Shown here: in pieces, positions 6,266 to 14,021 of the stretch
Layout: every line of letters begins with the position of its first letter
How positions within the stretch are numbered: position 1 is the stretch's first letter
Assembly (NCBI GenBank): GCA_023146355.1
Contig: JAGLCH010000137.1
Location: 1-14,760, forward strand
Length of the DNA stretch: 14,760 nt
Direction of reading: 5' to 3'
From: Bacteriovoracaceae bacterium
GTDB lineage: Bacteria > Bdellovibrionota > Bacteriovoracia > Bacteriovoracales > Bacteriovoracaceae
The notes under the pieces: model-generated
Databases searched by the model: none
The model's input: the letters and a program-made list of their open reading frames with translations, nothing else
What the model was told of the DNA's origin: nothing
Made by a program: the position numbers and the translations under genes

Positions 6266-7960
6266 TTAATTTTCTATTTCGGCCTCAAGCTTTGCAATAA
6301 GCTCGTCATCAAGCTTAGGAACAAGAGGTTTAGGCTTCTTAGTCATGATCACATCACCAACGAAGATCTCTTTTAAAACGTCAACTTCACCTCTATAGAT
6401 CTTACTCTTTTGCTCAGCACTCATCTCTGGAAAGTGAGAAAGAAGCTTTGAACTTAAGCTCGGCATATAAGGCGCAAGAAGCACTCCAAGAGTTGCAATA
6501 TAAAGACCTGTATGACCAATAGTCTCCATGGCCAATGCATTATCATCTTCAACTTTTGCCCATGGGGCGCGATCGGAGAAGAATGTATTTGCGTCAGCAC
6601 CGATACTCATAACTTTTTCAAGTGCCTTTCTAATTTGAACAGCATCTAAAAGCTCAGTGTGTTCACCAATATCTATTTTTAATTTTTGGCATTCTGGCAA
6701 ATCAAAAAATGTTTCAAATACAGACTCGTTGATTCCCTCTGTCCAGTTTTTCTTCCAAAATTTGAGACAGCGATTTACAAGATTTCCAATATTATTGGCA
6801 AGCTCATTATTAACTTTTGCCGCCATATGGGTCCAGGTAAAGCTAGAATCTTGGAACTCCGGAATTATTGAAATTAAATAATAGCGAAGAGCATCAGGAC
6901 CAAATGACTTAAGCGCCTTATCAGCATCAACATAGTGACCAGTAGACTTACTGAACTGCTTACCCGCGAGGTTCACATATTGATTTGCCGGAAGGTCAGT
7001 AACAGGCCTTACAATACCCGATGCCATACTCATAACAGGAAAAATAATCCCGTGGAAAATAATATTATCTTTGCCGATAAAGTTGGTGATAACTGTTTCA
7101 TCATTATTCCACCAATCAGCAAGGTAATCCTCTTTGCTTCCAATCTGCTTTAAGTGTTCCTTGGTATTACTTACGTAGCCAATAGGTGCATCAAACCAAA
7201 CATATAGCTTCTTACCTCTGGCCTGTGCAAGTGGAACATCAATTCCCCAGTCAAGGTCTCTAGAGATTGCCCGGTTGTGCAGTTCTTCTTTACTGAGAGA
7301 GTCAATAAATGGAAATACTGTTTTTCTCCAGTTACCCTCTTTGGCATTAAACCAAGCTCTAAACTCATCGTAGTACTTTGAAAGCATGAGGTAGTATTGA
7401 GTAACTGTAACTTCTTCAATATTTCTGGAGTCACAAATCTTGCAGACTGGCGCTTTTAGTTTAATTGCCTCAATCCAAAGTCCACACTTAGGACACTCAT
7501 CGCCACGGGCATGCTCAAAACCACACTCGTAACAAGTCCCCTCAACAAAGCGATCTGGGAGGTGATTTTTACAATCCTTACAGAAAAGCTGTTGCTCATC
7601 CTTAGTCTCAATCATCCCTTTTTCATTGAGTTCACTAAACCACTTAACTACTTCTTCAGCATGGTAATCAGCTGAGGTCTGACCAAAAAAGTCGAACTCA
7701 ACATCGTACTCTTGAAATAGCGCCTTGTGCTCTTGGTGCCAACCATCAACATATTCCTGATAGGGGATTTTTGTCTTATTAGCATTGAGCATAATGGCAA
7801 CACCGTGCTCATCTGAACCAGAGATAAAAAGCGTTTTTTCTCCCTGCATCTTGCGATGACGAGCATAGACATCGGCAGGAATATACGCACCTGCAAGGTG
7901 TCCAAAGTGAAGAGGGCCATTGGCATAGGGAAGCGCCGCAGTAATTAGGTGTTTTTTCAT
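6266..7960 (-). CDS. metG: methionine--tRNA ligase
   Basis: The enzyme has 564 residues and charges tRNA-Met with methionine. It is a class I synthetase: the HIGH motif is HFGH (18-21), followed by SGSDEHG (48-53). The connective insertion carries four CxxC pairs (C127/C130, C143/C146, C156/C159, C173/C176), which is a two-knuckle zinc arrangement. The second signature is QFSKST (335-340), where Gln replaces the first Lys of KMSKS. The alpha-helical anticodon domain follows. The chain stops at a KPKPLVPKLDDE linker, where longer relatives continue into a C-terminal tRNA-binding domain, so this is the short form. An AAAGG-type ribosome binding site (7970-7974, complement) precedes the ATG. It is divergent from the helicase gene. 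Confidence 0.97.
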   Translation of the reverse strand: MKKHLITAALPYANGPLHFGHLAGAYIPADVYARHRKMQGEKTLFISGSDEHGVAIMLNANKTKIPYQEYVDGWHQEHKALFQEYDVEFDFFGQTSADYHAEEVVKWFSELNEKGMIETKDEQQLFCKDCKNHLPDRFVEGTCYECGFEHARGDECPKCGLWIEAIKLKAPVCKICDSRNIEEVTVTQYYLMLSKYYDEFRAWFNAKEGNWRKTVFPFIDSLSKEELHNRAISRDLDWGIDVPLAQARGKKLYVWFDAPIGYVSNTKEHLKQIGSKEDYLADWWNNDETVITNFIGKDNIIFHGIIFPVMSMASGIVRPVTDLPANQYVNLAGKQFSKSTGHYVDADKALKSFGPDALRYYLISIIPEFQDSSFTWTHMAAKVNNELANNIGNLVNRCLKFWKKNWTEGINESVFETFFDLPECQKLKIDIGEHTELLDAVQIRKALEKVMSIGADANTFFSDRAPWAKVEDDNALAMETIGHTGLYIATLGVLLAPYMPSLSSKLLSHFPEMSAEQKSKIYRGEVDVLKEIFVGDVIMTKKPKPLVPKLDDELIAKLEAEIEN

Positions 7961-7996
7961 ATATTTGTACCTTTAAAATAATTGTAAGTTTCTAAT

Positions 7997-8024
7997 ACTA
8001 TAGCAAAAAGCTAATGAATTGAAA
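7997..8024 (-). promoter_or_regulatory. metG: possible metG promoter
   Basis: Read on the minus strand, TATAGT (7997-8002) is a good -10 and TTTCAA (8019-8024) a weak -35 with a 16-base spacer. Transcription would start about 30 bases before the metG ATG. This is by resemblance only. Confidence 0.35.
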
Positions 8025-8088
8025 TAGATAAATTAGACATTTTGGCCTTCGTATCAATTTGCGATGATTGACTATATGGGGTGACTCC

Positions 8089-8112
8089 ATGTACTTTCAA
8101 AGCTCAAGGTAA
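8089..8112 (+). CDS. possible seven-codon upstream ORF before the helicase
   Basis: ATG at 8089 opens a frame encoding MYFQSSR and stops at TAA 8110-8112. GGGGTGA (8078-8084) lies four bases before it and could serve as a ribosome binding site. Its stop codon overlaps the first bases of the helicase Shine-Dalgarno (AAGGAG, 8111-8116), so a terminating ribosome could reinitiate at the helicase. There is no evidence of translation beyond this arrangement; it may be chance. Confidence 0.3.
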   Translation: MYFQSSR

Positions 8113-8116
8113 GGAG
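8111..8116 (+). promoter_or_regulatory. ribosome binding site deciding an ATC start (helicase)
   Basis: AAGGAG lies seven bases before ATC at 8124, the ideal distance. The helicase frame, open since the stop at 8082, contains no ATG, GTG or TTG until TTG 8190, which is three codons before Walker A. Confidence 0.65.
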
Positions 8117-8123
8117 AATATCT

Positions 8124-10172
8124 ATCATATCATTAAGCGGACTCAATGATTTCCAGCGAAAAGCGGCCGAGGCGATTGAAGGTCCGGTATTGATCCTAGC
8201 TGGAGCTGGTTCTGGAAAAACGAGAACAGTTACTTACCGAATTGCCCACATGATTAGCAATATCGGAATATCTCCTAAAGAGATATTAGCGGTTACCTTT
8301 ACCAATAAGGCCGCCAAAGAGATGAAAGACCGCGCCGTCACCCTACTCGGAAAGAGGAAGGGTCGCGGAATGACAATCTGCACCTTTCATTCTCTCGGTC
8401 TGCGTATCCTCAAACAGGATATCGATAAACTGGGTTACTCAAAAAACTACTCTATTTTTGATCCAGCTGATCAAATGGCCATGATCAGACAAGCACTAAA
8501 GCACTATCACGATGCAGATAAAGACAGCGCATTTGATAAGTCTGTTATCCTTTCGAAAATTAGTTTTCTAAAGAACAATGGCATCACAGAAATAGATTAC
8601 GCCGACAGCCCCTACTTCGACCCAGATAGTGCCTACGATCACTGTACAGAGTACTGCTACCGTTACTACCAGGATAAGCTTCACTTCTTTAATGCCATCG
8701 ACTTCGATGATATTTTATTACTGTGTGTGAGACTCTTTAAAAATTTTCCTGAGGTTGCTCAGAAGTACTCCCAAAAGTATAAATACGTCATGATAGATGA
8801 ATATCAAGATACAAATTTACTACAGTTTGAAATGGTTGCAGGCCTAACTTCAACCCACGACAACCTCTGTGTTGTTGGAGATGACGATCAATCGATTTAC
8901 TCCTTCCGTGGCGCCGACATCACCAACATCCTTAATTTTGAAAAAAATTACCCCAGTGCAAAGATCGTAAAGCTCGAAGAGAACTACCGCTCTACGACTC
9001 CAATAATTAAGCTGGCGAATGGGGTTATTCAAGAAAACACTCAAAGACGTGATAAGAACCTATTTTCAAGACGTCCATCAGAGGATGTACCACTATTGTG
9101 GTCTACAACAGATTCTGACCATGAGGCCCAAATAATTGTTGATACCATTGCTCAGCATAGAGCAAGTGAAGGGCACCTTGGAGATATTGCAATCCTTTAC
9201 CGCAGTAACACCCAAGTCCCTCCTATTGAGGATCAGCTTCGTCTATCAGAAATTCCCTATTCAATCCTTGGTGGTCAAAAGCTTTATGAAAAGAAAGAAG
9301 TTAAAGACCTGATGGCATATTTATATGTGATAAAGAATTCATCTGATGAGCTTTCCCTGCGTAGAATTTTAAATGTGCCCAATAGGGGAATTGGAACAAA
9401 AACGCTGGAGAAGTTTTTAGCTCTTGCTAAAGAAAAAGAAATAACACTATATCAGGCACTAAAACTTAGGCCCGAGCTTGCTTCACGAAGTGGAAGTATC
9501 TCAAGTTTTGTAGAACTTATCGAAAAGTTCAAAGGCCAATTTAAGGCCCACCCCCTCCCTGCTGCCATAACGAACTTAATCGATGATATTGACTATTACG
9601 ACTGGATCGACCGCCAGTACGATTCAGCAAAACAATCTGATCGTAAAAGAAATGATATAGAATATTTCATCAATTCCGCAGAACGATTTACCAAGTACAA
9701 TGCCAAAAACCATACTCTTCAAGACTTTGTCGAAAGACTTCTACTGCAAGACAATCAGGACAAAAAAGACGATTCAAATGATGAGGATGACGACGTAAGA
9801 AAAAATGAAGTAACTTTAATGACACTGCACTCTTCAAAGGGCCTTGAATTTAAGACTGTATTTATTGCAGGAATGGAGGAAGAGTCACTTCCCCATAAAA
9901 GAACTATCCAAGAAAATGGTGATATCGGCGAAGAAAGACGACTTTGTTATGTTGGAATTACAAGAGCAGAAGAAAAGCTGATCATGACCTATTGTAAACA
10001 ACGAAAAATCTATGGAACAGACACTCCACGCCACAAATCACGATTTCTAAATGAGGTAAAAGATTTTTATATTGAGCAGGATCGCTCAACATTTGGCCAT
10101 CTTACACCTGACCAGGCCGAAGAGTATAAAAAAGATTTCTTTGCTGACCTGCTTGCTAGCCTCGACGACTAA
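8124..10172 (+). CDS. Rep/UvrD-family superfamily 1A DNA helicase, apparent AUC start
   Basis: From ATC 8124 the protein has 682 residues, close to the usual 670-720 for Rep, PcrA and UvrD. It unwinds DNA 3'-5' using ATP, in repair or at stalled forks. The motifs are in order: Q motif LNDFQRKA (N8, Q11), Walker A AGAGSGKT (26-33), VTFTNKAA (Ia), Walker B DEYQDT (225-230), VVGDDDQSIYSFRGA (motif III), YRS (IV), LMTLHSSKGLEF (V) and CYVGITRAEEKL (VI). The SF-RGA and IGEERRL forms look more like Rep than UvrD. An acidic linker (Asp/Glu-rich, about 9754-9800) precedes motif V. TTG 8190 would remove the Q motif and is rejected. Metal or nuclease domains are absent. Confidence 0.93.
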   Translation: MISLSGLNDFQRKAAEAIEGPVLILAGAGSGKTRTVTYRIAHMISNIGISPKEILAVTFTNKAAKEMKDRAVTLLGKRKGRGMTICTFHSLGLRILKQDIDKLGYSKNYSIFDPADQMAMIRQALKHYHDADKDSAFDKSVILSKISFLKNNGITEIDYADSPYFDPDSAYDHCTEYCYRYYQDKLHFFNAIDFDDILLLCVRLFKNFPEVAQKYSQKYKYVMIDEYQDTNLLQFEMVAGLTSTHDNLCVVGDDDQSIYSFRGADITNILNFEKNYPSAKIVKLEENYRSTTPIIKLANGVIQENTQRRDKNLFSRRPSEDVPLLWSTTDSDHEAQIIVDTIAQHRASEGHLGDIAILYRSNTQVPPIEDQLRLSEIPYSILGGQKLYEKKEVKDLMAYLYVIKNSSDELSLRRILNVPNRGIGTKTLEKFLALAKEKEITLYQALKLRPELASRSGSISSFVELIEKFKGQFKAHPLPAAITNLIDDIDYYDWIDRQYDSAKQSDRKRNDIEYFINSAERFTKYNAKNHTLQDFVERLLLQDNQDKKDDSNDEDDDVRKNEVTLMTLHSSKGLEFKTVFIAGMEEESLPHKRTIQENGDIGEERRLCYVGITRAEEKLIMTYCKQRKIYGTDTPRHKSRFLNEVKDFYIEQDRSTFGHLTPDQAEEYKKDFFADLLASLDD

Positions 10173-10221
10173 TAGTCATGTGTCGTGCGGGCCCTACTGG
10201 CCCATCTCTCTTCCTGAACGA

Positions 10222-10614
10222 TCAATCATCCTTGATTTTTATAGACAACACACGATCATCATCCTCTGATGATGTGATATGAGTTCCTGAAACAACAACT
10301 TTCTTTGACGGCATAAAAAATATAGATGAGAGTACGTCTGAGAACTCCTCATTCACCTCAATATTAAGAGAGCTTACACTTTCGCAGGGAATTCCCTCTT
10401 CTTCAAAATACTTATCGATCCTAATACGTTTTATATCTCCAAAAAACCAATTCGTTTCTACCGATCGAGAAAAAGAAAACGTTTGATCTTCCTTCCCCCT
10501 CTTATCAATACTCCACTTCTGATGACCATCACAACGAAGAGGAGAGATCCTTAATCCCGAAGAACAAGAAGAGAATAAAATCAGTAGAAAGCTACAAGTG
10601 AGAATTGTCTTCAT
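10222..10614 (-). CDS. lipoprotein, possibly Bor-like (second of a tandem pair)
   Basis: The protein has 130 residues from ATG 10614. The lipobox LFSSC puts the lipidated cysteine at position 17. The segment NWFFGDIKRIRIDKYF and the later FSDVLSSIFFMPSKKVVVSG resemble the upstream neighbour and, distantly, the Bor/Iss lipoprotein layout (W-x-FG near the middle, a hydrophobic stretch, then a final strand). Function is unknown to me; Bor itself is linked to serum resistance in lambda lysogens. GGGA (10621-10624) is six bases before this ATG; an in-frame ATG at 10626 lies upstream of that site and would give a signal peptide with an extra acid-free tail. It overlaps the preceding gene by 23 bases. 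Confidence 0.7.
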   Translation of the reverse strand: MKTILTCSFLLILFSSCSSGLRISPLRCDGHQKWSIDKRGKEDQTFSFSRSVETNWFFGDIKRIRIDKYFEEEGIPCESVSSLNIEVNEEFSDVLSSIFFMPSKKVVVSGTHITSSEDDDRVLSIKIKDD

Positions 10615-10957
10615 ATTGCTTCCCAATGATTGAAATATTATAGTGAACTGGAGAATACATACCCAAAGTAAAAACTGCTCTCAGAATATCACCAAAGGTT
10701 CGGTAAACCTCGATCGACACATTAGTATTTTGAAAATGCCCCTTATCAACAACTGCGACGGATAGATCTACAACTTGTGATACAGGCACATTCCCCCAGA
10801 GAAAAAACTCCTTAGACTCCACAGATAAAATTGGAGATTCCTGAATAAAATTTTTCTCAGAGATCGCAATATTGCCCTCCCCCTCAGAATAGAAACGAAC
10901 AGAGGAACAAGAGGATAAAATAAATATGGCACCTAATAAAACGTATTTCACTGACAC
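10592..10957 (-). CDS. lipoprotein, Bor-like (first of a tandem pair)
   Basis: The protein has 121 residues with the lipobox ILSSC (Cys17). The middle segment KEFFLWGNVPVSQVVDL followed by a TFGDILRAVFTLGMYSPVHYNISI block has the order and spacing of the Bor family (FFLWG...V-D... then LT-x-GIYTP and a closing V-strand). I read this as a divergent Bor-type lipoprotein; the match is from recall, not a search. The start is GTG 10957, with a weak AGG six bases upstream; a second in-frame GTG is two codons in. It probably sits in the outer membrane. It lies 49 bases after the HMG-CoA-lyase-like gene. Confidence 0.7.
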   Translation of the reverse strand: MSVKYVLLGAIFILSSCSSVRFYSEGEGNIAISEKNFIQESPILSVESKEFFLWGNVPVSQVVDLSVAVVDKGHFQNTNVSIEVYRTFGDILRAVFTLGMYSPVHYNISIIGKQYEDNSHL

Positions 10958-11006
10958 TCACAACCTATTGTTATTACACATATGAAAGCGAGAAAGAGAG
11001 AGTGTG

Positions 11007-11852
11007 TCAACAAGTGATTTTAGAAAAGTAGTTTTCAAGTTTATTTAGCTTGTGAATATCTAATGGTAAATCACGCCCACACTGCTTACAGGCAGAGATA
11101 AATATGCTGTAGGATAAATTGCCAAAGCGGTGATCGATATTGGGGCAGCCACCTACCCCAAGCAAAGAAAGGTCAAATGAATTGACTCCCCTTTCAAGTG
11201 CCGCAACAGTTAATTCCAGCAAAGAGTTACCTTTACCGTGAAAATGGAGATTAATAGGAACATGAGGATAGGCCTCTTTTACACTGTCTAACAACTTACT
11301 TAAAGACTCTACTGTTGCCTGCCCTGTTGTATCAGCAATAGATACTTCAAAAGCACCTAGCGAACTTAGAAGTTCAACGTTGTGAAGAACGGCCTCCAGT
11401 GGAAGATCTTCACCATGCTCGCCAAAGGACATAGAGATTGAGCCACGAAAACGTCCACCAGCAGACTGGATTGACTTGGCAATTCTAGCGATAGAAAGGT
11501 TGAGCTCACTTAAGCTTTGACCACTATTACGGATGGAAAATGAATTTGAAGTTGAAACCACAAGAGTTTGAAATTTTGCCCCTGCCTCAATAGCGCGTTT
11601 AGATCCAAACTCATTAAGAATAAGGCAAGTTGTATATTTACTCATCAACTTGTTATCAATTATTCTAGCAGAGAACTCTGTCGCATCGGCAAGTTGCGGA
11701 ACTACAATTGGAGAAACAAAGCTAGAGAACTCAAAGCGCTCCACTCCCACTGAAATAAGCTGCTTAAGGATTTCAAATTTTTGATCTATTGAAAGAAGTC
11801 GATCAATCGATTGAAGTCCGTCCCTAAGAGTAACATCACAAATTGAAATCAT
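11007..11852 (-). CDS. HMG-CoA lyase-like enzyme (pyruvate carboxyltransferase TIM barrel)
   Basis: The protein has 281 residues, near the roughly 300 of HMG-CoA lyases, which split 3-hydroxy-3-methylglutaryl-CoA into acetoacetate and acetyl-CoA. Matching elements are DVTLRDGLQ (6-14; R10, D11), FEFSSFVSP (40-48), SIADTTGQ (171-178), LHFHGKGNS (202-210; metal ligands H203 and H205), and VGGCP with Cys236 followed by GN at 244-245. In the authentic enzyme the HxH segment continues Asp-Thr; here it is Gly-Lys, so the acyl substrate may differ. No strong ribosome binding site precedes ATG 11852; the leader is A/T-only rich. It is 57 bases from the upstream gene on the same strand. Confidence 0.85.
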   Translation of the reverse strand: MISICDVTLRDGLQSIDRLLSIDQKFEILKQLISVGVERFEFSSFVSPIVVPQLADATEFSARIIDNKLMSKYTTCLILNEFGSKRAIEAGAKFQTLVVSTSNSFSIRNSGQSLSELNLSIARIAKSIQSAGGRFRGSISMSFGEHGEDLPLEAVLHNVELLSSLGAFEVSIADTTGQATVESLSKLLDSVKEAYPHVPINLHFHGKGNSLLELTVAALERGVNSFDLSLLGVGGCPNIDHRFGNLSYSIFISACKQCGRDLPLDIHKLNKLENYFSKITC

Positions 11853-11871
11853 TGAATTAAATAAAATGAAA

Positions 11872-11899
11872 AAGTTATTAACAATATATTGTGCTTCAA
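11872..11899 (-). promoter_or_regulatory. possible promoter with a palindrome in its spacer
   Basis: On the minus strand TTGAAG (11894-11899) and TAACTT (11872-11877) are 16 bases apart, and the perfect 12-base palindrome ACAATATATTGT (11881-11892) fills most of the spacer. An operator there could control the HMG-CoA-lyase-like gene. Both elements are modest matches. Confidence 0.25.
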
Positions 11900-11909
11900 A
11901 TTAGCTCCA

Positions 11910-14021
11910 CTACCTAATAAAATTTATCCATCCCGACTTTAAAGAAACCTGAATTTGAGAAAAGGTTTTAATCCATGGCCACCCTAAATTAAGAGAAATT
12001 CCACGATCAAATAAAATTGGGTTTTTTCCAGTTAGGATAAACTTACCACGAAGCAGCAACTCTTCTCCACAAGGTATCCCACTTCCCTTATTCGCAAGAT
12101 TATAATTAACTTTTCCAATCGTGTGTGCCATCTCACCTTCGAACTGAGAACCACTATCAAGCCTAACCTTTAAACTATCATTACAATTAAATTCAAGACT
12201 AGAATAACCTCCTCCAAAATCGGGATTCAGAGAAAGTGAAGAGTCAGGCCTTTGTAAACTTTCCGAAAATATAATCTCTTTTTTTGGGGGGTAAATTGTA
12301 AAATCATTTCCCATAAAGAAGTCTATACCCAAAAGGCCAGAGATCCCACTAAGATTAAGGTCAAAGAGTGCAAATCTAGTTTCAGACCTTTCTCCCCCCC
12401 CCACTGATATCTCGTCGCCAAAAAGAAGAACAGGGGATTCCCCTGATGTTTTGTAGGAGGTCCTAAGCGTTATTGCTTTTACCATCTCAGCTGAATCTAG
12501 CTGGGCCTGGGAAAAGAAACGAACGGGCAAGACCGAGTTCATAGCACCAAAATCCAATACTACCTCAGCTCCATTTACCATCACTCTTGGAAGATCATCT
12601 TTTTCAGAAAATGAAATAATCCCCGTTCTCTTAGGAAAGCGAGAAGAGGACGGAATCTGATTCAAAAAGTATCGAGGGTAAATTGAAAGCTGAGAATCTT
12701 CAGAAAGGCCACTGTGACCGATCGTATTAATAAAGAACTCGGAAGATGCAATTCGTTTAATTGCTTTAAAACGGATAATTTTGGTATCATAAAGAGTTCG
12801 ATCCAATTTACCTTTATTGAAGCTCTTCGTAATGCTCCTCTTTTCTGAGAACATAGTACAAAGAGTATTATTTTTTTTACTTAGTAGGCCTATATAAAAC
12901 TCACGAAGAAACTGCTCAAAGGTGGCACCTTTTGCAAGTATAATTACACGCCGTTTACTAGAGCATACCATTGTTGCGCCATCAAATTTTTGCAGCTCCA
13001 GATTTTTCGCATAGAATTCATTCTTTAAGTTTACAAACTTTAAAGTCGAAATTTGCTTATCATCAAAGCGTGTAACACCAAATGGCCTGCTCTTAAGTTT
13101 AAGAGATATTCTTTTAAGTTCTATTCCTTTACCTTTCGCTATCTCAACCAGTTTATGAATACTCATATATTTGATCGCTGAAAATTCCTTTAACTCAGTT
13201 GAGTTTAATTTCACCCAATCATTCTTCACTCTAGGAAGAACTTCATTCTCTTTTTCTCTAATGATTCTTGCAGCTTCACGTACAATGTAATTATTAAATC
13301 GTGATGGAAAATATTTCTTAAAACGAAAAAGGTTGGCAAGCGCAATTTCTTTATCTTCGCTAGTGCATTTTAACCTGTTACATCTGTGATAAATGAAGAA
13401 GTGAACATCTTTTTCATCGAGCCAGTTAATAGCATCAACAAGCTGACCATAAATGGAAATATATGGTTTAAGTGAATCGGCAATTATTTTCGCATTTTTC
13501 TTATCACCTTTTTTTTCAAACGCAGTTATTCGATCTATCTCACCATTCAGAAAACTTAAAAACTTGACTGCCGTTTTGTTCCTGTTTTTTGGGCAAAGCT
13601 TACTCCCATTACATGATTCCCTCTGATGGATATGAAGAAGTTCGTGAATACAATCAACACTCCTTAGATCTTTTTTAAAGAAAACAGTATTTTTATCGTG
13701 AAGAACTAATGCGCGCATAGTTGATTCTTTAAAATCAGCATACTCTTTAGAAAGTGTATTACTCTTAGGATCATAAATTTTGTGACCAAACTGAGTAATC
13801 TTGGACTTACAAGTTAAAAGGTCTAAATTAAAAATCTCATTAAGTTGATTAGTTGTAAATTGCGTACCGCCACACATTTGATAACCAGAAGTATTGAAAT
13901 GGGGAATGCAGTCCCGGCCATTTTTAAGTTGAAGACTAACCTTAACTGATAGGTCTTTTAGCTCTTTCATACCCGCAGTTGCAAGTAGCGGAAGAAAAAC
14001 CAGAAGTAAGAATAACTTCAT
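11910..14021 (-). CDS. exported protein with HExxH motif and two retropepsin-like lobes
   Basis: The protein has 703 residues. Residues 1-16 are a signal peptide. DCIHELLHIHQ (123-133) holds an HExxH motif (H126, E127, H130), typical of zinc peptidases, within a Cys-rich region. The C-terminal third reads as two aspartic-protease-like units: VMVNGAEVVLDFGAMNSVLP (D490-FG) with GLLGIDFF (562-569), then LKVRLDSGSQF (D622-SG) with LNLGWPWIKTF (677-687). Each lobe thus has a D-x-G near its start and an LG near its end. The first Asp is followed by Phe where Thr or Ser is usual. Whether either centre is active is unknown. The ATG overlaps the cpaF stop by one base (TAATG), with AGGGA five bases upstream. 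I do not know a named family for the full chain. Confidence 0.8.
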   Translation of the reverse strand: MKLFLLLVFLPLLATAGMKELKDLSVKVSLQLKNGRDCIPHFNTSGYQMCGGTQFTTNQLNEIFNLDLLTCKSKITQFGHKIYDPKSNTLSKEYADFKESTMRALVLHDKNTVFFKKDLRSVDCIHELLHIHQRESCNGSKLCPKNRNKTAVKFLSFLNGEIDRITAFEKKGDKKNAKIIADSLKPYISIYGQLVDAINWLDEKDVHFFIYHRCNRLKCTSEDKEIALANLFRFKKYFPSRFNNYIVREAARIIREKENEVLPRVKNDWVKLNSTELKEFSAIKYMSIHKLVEIAKGKGIELKRISLKLKSRPFGVTRFDDKQISTLKFVNLKNEFYAKNLELQKFDGATMVCSSKRRVIILAKGATFEQFLREFYIGLLSKKNNTLCTMFSEKRSITKSFNKGKLDRTLYDTKIIRFKAIKRIASSEFFINTIGHSGLSEDSQLSIYPRYFLNQIPSSSRFPKRTGIISFSEKDDLPRVMVNGAEVVLDFGAMNSVLPVRFFSQAQLDSAEMVKAITLRTSYKTSGESPVLLFGDEISVGGGERSETRFALFDLNLSGISGLLGIDFFMGNDFTIYPPKKEIIFSESLQRPDSSLSLNPDFGGGYSSLEFNCNDSLKVRLDSGSQFEGEMAHTIGKVNYNLANKGSGIPCGEELLLRGKFILTGKNPILFDRGISLNLGWPWIKTFSQIQVSLKSGWINFIR

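Noticed and set aside
7171..7434. 87- and 92-codon minus-strand ORFs inside metG
   Set aside because: They lie in another frame of a well-conserved gene and have no family features.
8190..10172. Helicase starting at TTG 8190
   Set aside because: It would begin three residues before Walker A and lack the Q motif that is encoded just upstream in frame.
10189..10203. GGGCC...GGCCC hairpin after the helicase as a terminator
   Set aside because: The stem is only 5 bp and no T-tract follows on either strand.
10220..10240. ATCAA...TTGAT followed by T's as a helicase terminator
   Set aside because: The stem is five mostly A-T pairs, too weak to support a confident call, and it overlaps the stop of the convergent lipoprotein gene.
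10984..11005. Purine-rich AG repeat before the Bor-like genes
   Set aside because: Short, imperfect and without copies elsewhere in the window; ordinary intergenic bias is enough to explain it.
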